A program made the position numbers and the translations under genes. Shown piece by piece: positions 43,629-52,969 of a stretch of 64,000 nt of DNA. This DNA is from JBAXTZ01 sp041666525 (GTDB lineage Bacteria > Bacillota > Negativicutes > JBAXTZ01): positions 1 to 64,000 of the forward strand of contig JBAYGT010000002.1 of assembly GCA_041666525.1 (NCBI GenBank). Direction: 5' to 3'. Below the pieces are notes generated by a model. The model was given only the letters and a program-made list of their open reading frames with translations. It was not told the origin of the DNA and searched no databases. Within the stretch, counting starts at the first letter, position 1; every line of letters starts with the position of its first letter.

Positions 43629-45125
43629 ATGATAACTAAACGCTATATCTTGGCAATTGATCAGGGAACTACCAGTTGCCGCGCCATAATTTTTGATAAT
43701 AATTCGGAAATAGTCGCTGTAGCACAAAAGGAAATAACGCAAATTTATCCATGTCCGGGTTGGGTAGAACATAATGCCGAAGAGATTTGGATCACACAGC
43801 TGGATGTTATCAACAAAGTAATTGCCGAATCGGGTATTCCAATCGAGCGAATCGAAGCGTTTGGAATAACAAATCAACGCGAAACTACGGTGATTTGGGA
43901 TAAGCATACCGGAAAGCCGATTTATAATGCAATCGTTTGGCAGTGCCGGCGAACGGCATCGATTTGTGACGATCTTAAGAGCGCCGGGCGCGCGGAATTA
44001 ATTACTGATAAAACCGGCCTGGTTGTTGATGCTTATTTTTCCGGCACCAAAGCAAAATGGTTACTGGATAATGTTCCGGGGGCGCGAGAAAAAGCCGCAA
44101 AAGGTGACTTGCTATTTGGCACGATTGATAGCTGGCTGATCTGGAATCTGACCGGCGGTGATGTACATGTAACTGATTACACTAATGCCAGCCGGACGAT
44201 GCTGTTTAATATTCGTGAACTGTGTTGGGATAAGGAGATTTTGGAAATATTAGACATACCGGAAAATATTTTACCGGCAGTCCGGCAGAGTAGCGAGATT
44301 TACGGATATACCTGTCCGGAATTGTTTAATGGTGCAAAAATTGCTATCGCCGGTGCCGCAGGCGATCAGCACGCGGCGCTGTTTGGACAAACCTGCTTTC
44401 TGCCCGGAATGGCAAAAAACACTTATGGAACCGGTTGTTTCATGTTGATGAACACCGGCGATAAAGTATTTAAGTCGAAAAACGGGTTGCTTACTACGAT
44501 TGCTTGGGCGATTGACGGCAAGGTTGAATATGCGCTTGAAGGATCGATATTCATTGCCGGTGCTGCTGTACAGTGGCTGCGTGATGGTCTGAAAATATTG
44601 GACTCGGCGGCTGATTCGGAATATTTTGCCGAAAAAGTTGCTGATACCGGTGGCGTATACGTTGTCCCGGCGTTTGTCGGACTGGGTGCTCCGCATTGGG
44701 ATATGAAAGCCCGGGGGGCTATTTTCGGTTTAACGCGCGGAACAAATAAATCACATATTATTCGAGCCACCCTAAACGCAATGGCCTACCAAACCCGTGA
44801 TGTGTTGATGGCAATGGAAGCTGATTCGGGAATTAATTTACAGGCGTTAAAAGTCGATGGCGGCGCGGTTGAAAATGATTTGTTGATGCAGTTTCAGGCA
44901 GACATCCTCGGCGTTCCGGTTGAACGTCCGAAAGTATCAGAAACTACAGCGCTAGGCGCGGCGTATCTCGCCGGACTGGCAGTTGGTGTGTGGAAAAAAG
45001 AAGAATTGTCGATGACGTGGCAGCTAGATAGACGTTTTGAACCACAGATGACGGATTTTGAGCGTCAGACATTGTGTGCCGGTTGGCAAAAAGCCGTTAG
45101 CCGTTCGCTGGATTGGGAAGATTAG
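43629..45125 (+). CDS. glpK: Glycerol kinase
   Basis: A 498-residue FGGY kinase making glycerol 3-phosphate. Family motifs are DQGTTSCRAIIF, AFGITNQRETTVIWD, TYGTGCFMLMNTG and KVDGGAVENDLLMQFQADILG. In low-GC Gram-positive GlpK, HPr phosphorylates a His in a loop before the AGxAGDQ segment. Here that loop reads CPELFNG with no His, so direct activation by HPr is not expected. The length is normal. Confidence 0.95.
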   Translation: MITKRYILAIDQGTTSCRAIIFDNNSEIVAVAQKEITQIYPCPGWVEHNAEEIWITQLDVINKVIAESGIPIERIEAFGITNQRETTVIWDKHTGKPIYNAIVWQCRRTASICDDLKSAGRAELITDKTGLVVDAYFSGTKAKWLLDNVPGAREKAAKGDLLFGTIDSWLIWNLTGGDVHVTDYTNASRTMLFNIRELCWDKEILEILDIPENILPAVRQSSEIYGYTCPELFNGAKIAIAGAAGDQHAALFGQTCFLPGMAKNTYGTGCFMLMNTGDKVFKSKNGLLTTIAWAIDGKVEYALEGSIFIAGAAVQWLRDGLKILDSAADSEYFAEKVADTGGVYVVPAFVGLGAPHWDMKARGAIFGLTRGTNKSHIIRATLNAMAYQTRDVLMAMEADSGINLQALKVDGGAVENDLLMQFQADILGVPVERPKVSETTALGAAYLAGLAVGVWKKEELSMTWQLDRRFEPQMTDFERQTLCAGWQKAVSRSLDWED

Positions 45126-45150
45126 TGACCAAGGATAGGGTGATATAATA

Positions 45151-45867
45151 ATGAAAATAATGTTTAAAAACAGACTGTTGATTTCGTTTCTGGTCACTTT
45201 TTTTGTTTTGCAAATGGTTTCAACACTGGTGTTTGCCGAGTACAAGTTCATTCCGCCGGTTCTGTTAAATTACAAAAGTGTGGTTAATGACCGTGAAACA
45301 GTTTTTATACCACAAGTTTACGGGATGAAAGATACGGCAATTCAGACGGATGTTAACAAAATCTTGTCAGCAGATATTGAAATCGATTTAAAGAACTGGG
45401 AAAAGAACTGGCCGGATATGTATAAAGCCACTCAACCGGAAGTTCGTTCCGGGTTGCATTTCTCATTTACATTTGACCAGAACTACAATAAAGAAAATAT
45501 CTTGAGTGTTGTTATGTCCGAATACAGTTTTGCCGGCGGAGCCCACGGAATGGCTTTTCAGTACGCGCATAACATTGATTTGACCAATGGCAAAGAAATT
45601 TTATTGGCTTCGTTATTTAATGATACTATTGATTGGAAAAAAATGATTAATGCGTACATCGATAATGAAATTAAATATTACCAACGCGATTTAAAATTTG
45701 ATGGTATTAAGGAAGATCAAAACTATTATTTATCCAATCAGGGACTGGTGATATTTTTTAATCCTTATGAAATCGGACCGTGGGTTGAGGGAATGCCTAC
45801 TTTTGCTATCCCATATCGCGTAATTTCTTTTGCATTTTCGGATAAATATAAAGAGCGATTGCATTAA
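45151..45867 (+). CDS. Exported DUF3298 (PdaC/RsiV-like) family protein
   Basis: A 238-residue exported protein. Signal peptide or anchor at about 8-29 (ending LVFAEY). The remainder matches the DUF4163/DUF3298 pair seen in the RsiV anti-sigma factor and PdaC: an N-terminal domain with VFIPQVYGM and a C-terminal DUF3298 with SEYSFAGGAHGM, LTNGKEILLASLF and F-F-N-P-Y-E-I-G-P-W. It may bind an extracellular ligand such as lysozyme, but that is inference. Start at 45151 with AAGGATAGGG upstream; ATG 45160 is also possible. Confidence 0.75.
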   Translation: MKIMFKNRLLISFLVTFFVLQMVSTLVFAEYKFIPPVLLNYKSVVNDRETVFIPQVYGMKDTAIQTDVNKILSADIEIDLKNWEKNWPDMYKATQPEVRSGLHFSFTFDQNYNKENILSVVMSEYSFAGGAHGMAFQYAHNIDLTNGKEILLASLFNDTIDWKKMINAYIDNEIKYYQRDLKFDGIKEDQNYYLSNQGLVIFFNPYEIGPWVEGMPTFAIPYRVISFAFSDKYKERLH

Positions 45868-45906
45868 TTGATAATTCCATAACTACTTAAGGGCTTGGTT
45901 TGCAAT

Positions 45907-46260
45907 ATGTTGAAAGAAAAATCTGACCGGGTAGCGTTAAAACGCCGGACACGTCGTAAAGGGCTACGCGATATTATTTGTTTGGCCTTACTGGTCGTTT
46001 TAGTGTTTTTTTTGGTTATTTTCGGCAAGCAACAGTATGATATGAGCGTGATCCGGGCTGAAAAAGAGCAGTTGCATCAAAAGATCGAAGCGTTAAAAAT
46101 TGAGCAACGGCGCGCTATGGAAGAAAAGAAAAAGCTTGATGATTCGCAATATATTGAAAAAATGGCACGTGAACAGGGGTTGGCAAAACCCGGGGAAATT
46201 CCTTATATTTCAAATGAAACAACTCCGGTAGGTCCCGACAAGCAGAAGAAAAATGAGTAA
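45907..46260 (+). CDS. FtsB/DivIC-type septum formation initiator
   Basis: A 117-residue bitopic division protein. Basic N-terminus, one membrane segment (about 23-41), then a coiled coil (about 48-85), and the FtsB/DivIC end with YIEKMAREQGLAKPGEI. It joins the FtsL/FtsQ complex that activates septal wall synthesis. The ATG at 45907 is preferred over TTG 45895. It overlaps tilS by 8 bases, the usual divIC-tilS-hpt-ftsH order of Bacillota. Confidence 0.88.
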   Translation: MLKEKSDRVALKRRTRRKGLRDIICLALLVVLVFFLVIFGKQQYDMSVIRAEKEQLHQKIEALKIEQRRAMEEKKKLDDSQYIEKMAREQGLAKPGEIPYISNETTPVGPDKQKKNE

Positions 46261-47677
46261 TCACAGCCGGAATTGCTGTCACATCGCCGAAATTTGCGAG
46301 CAAGCTGTTAATAACGCAATTTCGCCGGAAACACAGTGCCTGATTGTGGCTTGTTCCGGTGGTGTTGATTCAATAGTGTTACTGGACATAATTGAAAAGT
46401 TTTGCAAAAAAACTCTTCGAAGATTGGTTTGCGCCCATGTTAATCATGGTTTGCGTGGTGTCGAGAGTGACACAGATGAGCAATTTTTGAAGGATTATTG
46501 TCAAAAGCGTAAAATAACATTTGAATGTAAGCGGGTAGATGTCCGTCAGGAACAAAAACAAAATAAAGCCGGTGTTGAAGCAGCCGCCCGTGAATTGCGC
46601 TATGCAGCGTTAAGAGAAATTGCGGCTGCTTATCAACCTGGAAAAATATTTGTTGCGCATAACAAAAATGATCAAGCCGAAACATTGTTGTTACAACTTA
46701 TTCGCGGCGCCGGGCTCAGAGGGCTGAGTGCAATGCAGTCAGAAACCGGAGATGTTATTCGGCCGTTACTGACTGTAAGTCGTGACGACATCGAAAAATA
46801 TTGCGTTGAGTATCAACTCGAATATCGTTTTGATAGCAGCAATAACGATGCAAAAATACTAAGGAATAGTGTAAGACAGAAGTTGTTACCGCTTTTGACT
46901 GAATACAACCCCAATATAATTCAAACGCTCAGTCGAACTGCGAAGATAATTCGTGCTGAGGAAAGCTGTATGCACGATTTTGCGTCAGCTCTCGAAGCTG
47001 ATTGTGTTGAATATCGGGAAGAAAAAGCTTATATAAATAAAAACAAACTTTCCAAACTTCATATTGCTTTGCAGCGTCGTGTTTTAATTTTAGCTGTTTC
47101 TAAATTGGGCTCTATCGACAACCTTGCTTTTGAAAAAGTCGAACAATTAAGAAAGCAAACCAGCGGCAGGTTGTCTACAATAGTTGAAATTGGCGGTAAA
47201 TTACAGTCGCGGAATTGCTATGAACATTTGGAATTGTGCTATAATAATCCAAGCGGCAATGAAGTGACAGAGCCTGTATCCAGTAATTTGTCGATTCCTA
47301 GTGTTAATCGTTTGAGCGATTGCGAACAACTTCAACTTGAATTGATTGATAGTTGCGATAACGAACTGTCGACTGACGGACGATTTGTGTATTATTTTGA
47401 TTACAATAAGTTGAAATTACCGCTGGTAGTCAGGAACAGAAAAAGCGGCGACTCTGTTCAATTGAGTTATGGCAATAAGGCGTTAAAAAAACTATTCATC
47501 GAGAAGAAGATTCCGAGCATTGCCCGCGCGCATATTTTGCTGGTTAGTGATTCGGAAAAAATTTTGGCGATACTTGGTGTGACAGCTTCGAAAAGCGCGA
47601 TTGTATCCGGTGAAACTACTAAAGTGTTAAAAATAACATATATTAAGGAGAAGAAAAATGCACGACAATATTGGTGA
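46253..47677 (+). CDS. tilS: tRNA(Ile)-lysidine synthase TilS
   Basis: A 474-residue ATP-pyrophosphatase that converts C34 of tRNA-Ile(CAU) to lysidine. PP-loop S35-G-G-V-D-S40, then HVNHGLRG and AHNKNDQAETLLLQL, and a C-terminal tRNA-binding domain (about 380-460, with KLPLVVRNRKSGD). Overlaps the FtsB/DivIC gene by 8 bases and hpt by 20 bases. Confidence 0.95.
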   Translation: MSNHSRNCCHIAEICEQAVNNAISPETQCLIVACSGGVDSIVLLDIIEKFCKKTLRRLVCAHVNHGLRGVESDTDEQFLKDYCQKRKITFECKRVDVRQEQKQNKAGVEAAARELRYAALREIAAAYQPGKIFVAHNKNDQAETLLLQLIRGAGLRGLSAMQSETGDVIRPLLTVSRDDIEKYCVEYQLEYRFDSSNNDAKILRNSVRQKLLPLLTEYNPNIIQTLSRTAKIIRAEESCMHDFASALEADCVEYREEKAYINKNKLSKLHIALQRRVLILAVSKLGSIDNLAFEKVEQLRKQTSGRLSTIVEIGGKLQSRNCYEHLELCYNNPSGNEVTEPVSSNLSIPSVNRLSDCEQLQLELIDSCDNELSTDGRFVYYFDYNKLKLPLVVRNRKSGDSVQLSYGNKALKKLFIEKKIPSIARAHILLVSDSEKILAILGVTASKSAIVSGETTKVLKITYIKEKKNARQYW

Positions 47678-48206
47678 GGTACTTTTTTCTGTTGAACAAA
47701 TAAACGAGCGGGTTAAGCAATTGGGCGAGCAAATCTCGCGCGATTTTGCCGGACAAAAAGTATTTTTACTTGGGATATTAAAGGGTTCAATGATGTTCAT
47801 GGCCGATTTGATGAGAGCGATTGATTTACAGATGGAAGTTGATTATATGTGCGTTTCCAGTTACGGCGCGGCTACGACGACTAGCGGCGTTGTCCGGATA
47901 CTAAAAGATTTGGATGCGAATATCGAGGGGAAGAATGTTATTATCGTAGAAGACATTATTGATACCGGTGTGACTCTCAGCTATTTAGTTAAATATCTTG
48001 AAGGACACAAACCCAATACTTTGAAAATATGCACGATGTTAAACAAGCCTGAACGGCGAAAAGCTGAAGTTGATGTTCATTATAATGGCTTTAATATTCC
48101 CGACAAGTTTGTCGTTGGTTATGGGTTGGATTTTGCTGAAGAATATCGTAATTTACCATATATTGGTGTGCTGAAGCCGTCGGCATACAGTCATTTACTG
48201 AAATAA
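47658..48206 (+). CDS. hpt: Hypoxanthine phosphoribosyltransferase
   Basis: A 182-residue purine salvage enzyme (hypoxanthine or guanine plus PRPP to IMP or GMP). The PRPP-binding motif is IIVEDIIDTGVTLS, the first loop is LLGILKGSMMF, and the base pocket is near FVVGYGLDFAEEYRN. AAGGAG inside tilS precedes its ATG, so the two are translationally linked. Confidence 0.95.
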   Translation: MHDNIGEVLFSVEQINERVKQLGEQISRDFAGQKVFLLGILKGSMMFMADLMRAIDLQMEVDYMCVSSYGAATTTSGVVRILKDLDANIEGKNVIIVEDIIDTGVTLSYLVKYLEGHKPNTLKICTMLNKPERRKAEVDVHYNGFNIPDKFVVGYGLDFAEEYRNLPYIGVLKPSAYSHLLK

Positions 48207-48252
48207 GCATCTAGCCATAGCGATTGGTTTTACTTGCTATGTACTATTGTGC

Positions 48253-48258
48253 TATAAT
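48253..48258 (+). promoter_or_regulatory. Probable -10 element of ftsH
   Basis: A perfect TATAAT lies 32 bases before the ftsH start. The -35 region is weak (TTTACT at 48229-48234 with 18-base spacing). Confidence 0.5.
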
Positions 48259-48289
48259 GCCACGGTATTATATTTAGGGAGTGTTTTGC

Positions 48290-50242
48290 TTGAATAAGAA
48301 TTATAGCCGTATCGGATTGTACATTTTGATAATTGTGTTGCTGATTGCCGGATCGGAATATTTTTCCGGACCGCGCCAGGAGGTACATGATATTAATTAT
48401 ACCGAGTTTTTGAGCCAGGTTAATAATGGCCGCGTTGCCAAAGTAACGATTATCCAAGGTGAAAATAAAATCAATGGAATATATGTCGATGGACGCAATT
48501 TCAATACCATGGCGCCAAATGATCCGTCGTTAGTGCCGTTGCTAAAAGATAAAAAAATCGATATCAAGGCTGAACCAACACCTTCACCTTCGTTTTGGAT
48601 GACGCTGTTGGCGAACGTCATACCTCTTTTGATTGTTTTTGGACTTTTTATGTTTATGTTTAATCAAGGCCAGGGCGGCGGCGGTAAAGTTATGAATTTC
48701 GGCCGCTCAAAAGCAAAATTATCCACTGACGACAACAAGATTACCTTTGCCGATGTTGCCGGAGCCGAGGAGAGCAAACAGGAACTTGAAGAGATTGTCG
48801 AGTTCTTGAAGACTCCGAAGAAATTCAGCGAACTTGGAGCGCGAATACCTAAAGGCGTATTGTTGTTTGGACCTCCGGGCTGCGGCAAGACGCTGTTGGC
48901 TAAAGCTGTCGCCGGCGAAGCCGGAGTACCGTTTTTCAGCATCAGCGGTTCGGATTTTGTCGAAATGTTTGTTGGTGTCGGTGCGTCACGGGTTCGTGAT
49001 TTATTTGACAACGCCAAGAAAAGTGCTCCGTGTATTATCTTTATTGATGAAATTGATGCCGTTGGACGGCAGCGTGGCGCCGGTTTGGGTGGCGGACACG
49101 ATGAGCGCGAGCAAACACTTAACCAATTGTTAGTCGAAATGGATGGTTTTGGTGCAAATGAAGGCATAATTATTATCGCCGCCACTAACCGCCCAGATAT
49201 ACTTGATCCGGCTTTGTTGCGTCCAGGTCGTTTTGACCGTCATGTTACAGTTGATGCGCCGGACGTAAAGGGCCGCGAAGCGATTTTGGTAGTACACACT
49301 AAAGGGAAACCAGTAGCGGATGATGTGCAGTTGGATGTTTTGGCGAGACGGACTCCGGGTTTTACCGGCGCTGATTTGAGCAACCTGGTTAATGAAGCAG
49401 CGTTGTTGTCTGCGCGCCGCAACCGCAAACTCATTCACATGAGTGAGATGGAAGAAGCGGTGGAACGAGTAATTGCCGGACCGGAACGCAAGAGCAAAGT
49501 TATCAGCGAGCGGGAACGCCGTTTGACTGCTTATCACGAAGCAGGACACACTTTGATTGGTTCACTGATTGAAAACGGTGATTCCGTGCATAAAGTGACG
49601 ATAATTCCTCGTGGACGAGCGGGTGGTTATACTTTAACCTTGCCACGTGAAGACCGTTATTATGCCACTCGCACCGAGTTGAAAGATAAACTCAAAGTGC
49701 TGTTGGCTGGCCGTATTGCCGAAGAGATTGTCTTGGAAGAGATTTCGACCGGTGCGCAAAACGACTTGGAACGCGTAACTGAAATTACCAAAAAGATGAT
49801 TATGGAATACGGAATGAGTGAGAAGCTTGGACCGATTACTTTTGCCAAGAAGCAGGAGCAAGTATTCCTTGGCCGGGATTTTGCCGGTGAACGCAGTTAC
49901 AGCGAGGATGTTGCGAAATCGATTGATATGGAAGTACGTGCTATTGTTGACGAGGCATATTCAACGGCAACCACAATGATAAAGGCCAACATTGACAAAC
50001 TGCATCTGTTAGCGACGGTGCTGATTGAAAAAGAAACACTGGAAGCCGGCGAAATTGAAAGTTTGTTAAAAACCGGAGCGTTGCCTGTGAAACCGGTAGT
50101 TACTAATCAGCCGGAAGAGATAGAACTAAATAACCCGGTTATGGTCGTTGATGATGATGTAGTCATTGAAACGAACGATGCCGAAGATGAAGAGACTGTC
50201 GAAGTGCCGGTCAAAAAGCCTGCCGTCGGCGACATTAACTAA
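48290..50242 (+). CDS. ftsH: ATP-dependent zinc metalloprotease FtsH
   Basis: A 650-residue membrane AAA protease. Membrane segments at about 7-25 and 105-123 flank an extracytoplasmic domain. AAA domain with Walker A GPPGCGKT (194-201), FIDEIDA Walker B and second-region NRPD. Protease site HEAGH (416-420). It degrades membrane proteins and short-lived regulators. The acidic C-terminal tail (DVVIETNDAEDEETVEV) is longer than in many homologues. Initiation at TTG 48290 is favoured because AGGGAG lies about 9 bases upstream, while GTG 48281 is too close to it. Confidence 0.95.
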   Translation: MNKNYSRIGLYILIIVLLIAGSEYFSGPRQEVHDINYTEFLSQVNNGRVAKVTIIQGENKINGIYVDGRNFNTMAPNDPSLVPLLKDKKIDIKAEPTPSPSFWMTLLANVIPLLIVFGLFMFMFNQGQGGGGKVMNFGRSKAKLSTDDNKITFADVAGAEESKQELEEIVEFLKTPKKFSELGARIPKGVLLFGPPGCGKTLLAKAVAGEAGVPFFSISGSDFVEMFVGVGASRVRDLFDNAKKSAPCIIFIDEIDAVGRQRGAGLGGGHDEREQTLNQLLVEMDGFGANEGIIIIAATNRPDILDPALLRPGRFDRHVTVDAPDVKGREAILVVHTKGKPVADDVQLDVLARRTPGFTGADLSNLVNEAALLSARRNRKLIHMSEMEEAVERVIAGPERKSKVISERERRLTAYHEAGHTLIGSLIENGDSVHKVTIIPRGRAGGYTLTLPREDRYYATRTELKDKLKVLLAGRIAEEIVLEEISTGAQNDLERVTEITKKMIMEYGMSEKLGPITFAKKQEQVFLGRDFAGERSYSEDVAKSIDMEVRAIVDEAYSTATTMIKANIDKLHLLATVLIEKETLEAGEIESLLKTGALPVKPVVTNQPEEIELNNPVMVVDDDVVIETNDAEDEETVEVPVKKPAVGDIN

Positions 50243-50259
50243 ATTTTTTTGGAGAAGAA

Positions 50260-50607
50260 ATGTTAAAACGAAAAAAAGATTTACCGGTTAATATTGTGCC
50301 TAATGCCCGCGGCGGAACAGGTGAAATTTCCATCCAGCCGTTGTTGGAAAACGATGAATTGCAAACCGGGGCTAAAGCCTTTGGAAAAATAACTTTACCG
50401 GTTGGCAGCTCAATCGGTTATCATCAACATGTTGGTGATATTGAGGCTTATTATATTCTTAGCGGCGAAGCGACTGTGAAGGATGATGATTTGACTTATA
50501 ATGTGACGGCTGGTGATATTATTTTTACCGGTGACGGTCATAGTCATTCGATCGCGAACAATGGTGCGGTAGAAGTTGAATTCATCGGTCTGATACTTAA
50601 AGCATAA
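50260..50607 (+). CDS. Cupin-domain protein
   Basis: A 115-residue single cupin. Metal-site residues are visible in YHQHVGDIEAYYILSGEA (His, His, Glu) and GDGHSHSIANNG. It may bind a small metabolite or act as an isomerase; the substrate is unknown. GGAG precedes the ATG, 17 bases after ftsH, so it may be co-transcribed. Confidence 0.85.
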   Translation: MLKRKKDLPVNIVPNARGGTGEISIQPLLENDELQTGAKAFGKITLPVGSSIGYHQHVGDIEAYYILSGEATVKDDDLTYNVTAGDIIFTGDGHSHSIANNGAVEVEFIGLILKA

Positions 50608-50628
50608 TAGTTTAGTTGGAGGGAGCAA

Positions 50629-51252
50629 ATGGATTTCGTATCGATTATTGGTTATGGGGCAACAGTATTTTATGGAATTGCATTTGCATCGAAATCAATA
50701 TTGCGTTCAAAAATATTCAGAGCAATTGGATTTTTGTGTCTGGCCTTGTATGGTGTTTTTGTAAGTGCCTGGCCGGTTATTGCTCTGAGTGTATTGTTCC
50801 TGCTAGTCGATCTTGTTTTTGTAGTTAAGCTACTTAATTCAAAAAAACATGCTTTTGAGATGTTGCGTTGCAGCAAGAATGACTTGTTGCTTGGTAAATT
50901 TGTTAAATACAATGAAAAAGACATTCGAAAATTTATGCCCAAGTTTGACTGGAAAAAGATTTCAGACGATGCAGTGTGTTTTTATCTGATGCGTAATATG
51001 GAGTTGGCTGGTGTTTGGATATCTAATGTTCGTGACAGCTATACTTATGAGGTTAATTTAGATTACGTCACGGAAAAATACCGGGATTTAAAAAGCGGAG
51101 AGTTTATTTATGGTAAAAACAAAGAATTACTTCTGAATATTGGTATCCGGTTTCTGACTTCGGACAGACATTCAGATGCACATTGTAAATATCTTGAAGC
51201 GCTAGGATTTGAGTATCGTGAAAAAGACCGCCTGTATAAATTGAAATTGTAA
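50629..51252 (+). CDS. Membrane protein with C-terminal GNAT-like domain
   Basis: A 207-residue protein. The first 75 residues contain three hydrophobic segments (about 3-20, 29-45, 48-68), like YgjV-type inner-membrane proteins. The C-terminal half (about 80-207) looks like a divergent GNAT fold: MELAGVWISNV, then TEKYRDLKSGEFIY, and the ending CKYLEALGFEYREKDRLYKL. The acetyl-CoA loop is not clearly conserved, so it may be catalytically inactive. GGAGGGAGC precedes the ATG. Confidence 0.65.
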   Translation: MDFVSIIGYGATVFYGIAFASKSILRSKIFRAIGFLCLALYGVFVSAWPVIALSVLFLLVDLVFVVKLLNSKKHAFEMLRCSKNDLLLGKFVKYNEKDIRKFMPKFDWKKISDDAVCFYLMRNMELAGVWISNVRDSYTYEVNLDYVTEKYRDLKSGEFIYGKNKELLLNIGIRFLTSDRHSDAHCKYLEALGFEYREKDRLYKLKL

Positions 51253-51262
51253 AAATAACATA

Positions 51263-51312
51263 CAAAATAAAAAAATAATTGCGAGTTGCATTGCAATTAT
51301 TTTTTTATTTTG
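51263..51312. terminator. Terminator with perfect 20-bp arms
   Basis: Bases 51263-51282 and 51293-51312 are perfect reverse complements around a 10-base loop, AT-rich with runs of A and T. It works in either direction and separates the preceding gene from the pyrimidine/hydantoin cluster. Confidence 0.85.
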
Positions 51313-51347
51313 TTCACGAAAATCTTAATAATATGGAAGAGGTGTTT

Positions 51348-52853
51348 ATGCTGCAACAGTTTCGCATCGGCGATGCATTTTATCTTGACTCAACGGCTAA
51401 AGAACAACTAAAAAATAGCGGAAGTGTTTTTTATAACGATGATTTAGCGCCTACCAACCCGGAGCAACGCTCATGGGGAGCGTATAATGTGGTTGCACTT
51501 TGGGTTTCAATGTGTTTTAGCGTACCGACATATATGTTGGCGGCAGGTTTGATATCTTCAGGTTTAAATTGGTGGCAGGCAATTTCCAACGTAGCACTCG
51601 GAAATGTAATTATTATGTTTGTTATAATGCTGAATTCCAATGTTGGAATACGTTATGGTATTCCTTATCCGGTTTTTGCACGGCTTTGTTTCGGGGTGCG
51701 CGGTGCGATGTTTGCAGCGTTGGCACGCGGGCTTGTCGGTGCTGGTTGGTTTGGAATAAATTGCTGGATTGGCGGACAGGCGCTTACCTGTATTCCATCA
51801 TGTTTTTTTCCTGAGTGGAAACATACGATGCTTGACGACTTTATTTGTTTTTTCTTGACGATATTTTTGAGTGCCGGATTATGCTACTATGGCTCTGATT
51901 TGATTAAAAAAGTTAAAGCGGTTGCCGCACCGATTTTGGCGGTATTTTTTGCGGCGTTATTTATATTGTTTTGGTTTAAACTTTCTGCCAAAGGTTATTC
52001 GTTTTATGATGCATTGGCTTTTGACAGCAATTTGTTATCAGGCACTGCGTTCTGGGGCATATATCTTGGCGGCCTCACGGCCAATATGGCATTCTGGTCA
52101 ACTTTGTCGTTAAATATTCCTGATTTGAGCAGATTTGTCAGAAGTCAGAAAGAACATAATACCAGCATTGCTTTTAGTTTGCCGCTGACAATGGCGATAT
52201 GTTCCTTTATCGGTATCTTTGTTACAGGTGCTACAAATGTTCTTTATGGTTCATATATTTGGGATCCTGTAGCCGTTTTATCAGCAACAAATAGTGCGTG
52301 GGTTATTATTCCGGGCGCTTTGGTAATACTAATTTCGACGGTTGTTCTTAATGTGGCAGCAAATATGCTGGCTACAGCAAATGATGTATCCAGCCTTTGG
52401 CCAAAATTGATTTCTTTTAAAATGGCCGTGGTGATAACCAGTATTGCCGGAGTGGCAGTAATGCCCTGGAAGTTGCTTAGCTCCGCAAGCGCGTATGTTT
52501 TTGGCTGGTTGGGGTTATACGGAGTCTTGTTGGCGCCACTTGCGGGAATTTTTGTCGCAGATTACTATTTGCTTAAAAAACGTCGAATTGATTTAGGCGA
52601 TCTATACAGCAAGGAGACTGATGGACGTTATTGGTATTCTGCAGGATTCAATAAAACAGCGTTCTTTGTCTGGGGTGTAGCCGTTATTCCGGCGCTCGTG
52701 GGACGGTTTTTCGAATCGTTCAGTTTTTTGTATGATGCCGGATGGGTTGTTGGCGCGGTAATTGCGCTGTTTTTATATGAAAAAATTGCTTCTGCTGATT
52801 CACATGCTATTATTACAGAAGCGGAGTGGCAGCAATTAAACATTTCTAAGTAG
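51348..52853 (+). CDS. NCS1 family nucleobase/hydantoin permease
   Basis: A 501-residue permease with about twelve membrane segments, of the nucleobase:cation symporter-1 family (uracil, allantoin, hydantoin). The start N-P-E-Q-R-S-W, the segment FSVPTYMLAAGLISSGLNWW and ARGLVGAGWFGINCWIGGQA are typical. Co-location with dihydropyrimidinase suggests uptake of uracil, dihydropyrimidine or hydantoin. The ATG at 51348 with AAGAGGTG is preferred over ATG 51333 and the longer frame. Confidence 0.88.
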   Translation: MLQQFRIGDAFYLDSTAKEQLKNSGSVFYNDDLAPTNPEQRSWGAYNVVALWVSMCFSVPTYMLAAGLISSGLNWWQAISNVALGNVIIMFVIMLNSNVGIRYGIPYPVFARLCFGVRGAMFAALARGLVGAGWFGINCWIGGQALTCIPSCFFPEWKHTMLDDFICFFLTIFLSAGLCYYGSDLIKKVKAVAAPILAVFFAALFILFWFKLSAKGYSFYDALAFDSNLLSGTAFWGIYLGGLTANMAFWSTLSLNIPDLSRFVRSQKEHNTSIAFSLPLTMAICSFIGIFVTGATNVLYGSYIWDPVAVLSATNSAWVIIPGALVILISTVVLNVAANMLATANDVSSLWPKLISFKMAVVITSIAGVAVMPWKLLSSASAYVFGWLGLYGVLLAPLAGIFVADYYLLKKRRIDLGDLYSKETDGRYWYSAGFNKTAFFVWGVAVIPALVGRFFESFSFLYDAGWVVGAVIALFLYEKIASADSHAIITEAEWQQLNISK

Positions 52854-52969
52854 ACTCAAAGTGTGCTTACTTAAAAAAATATAATAATTTGCAGGAATAA
52901 GAAAATCTTTGGCGAATGTTTAAAACATAGACAATGTGTTTTGTCGATTAAATTTGTGAGGAGACAATA

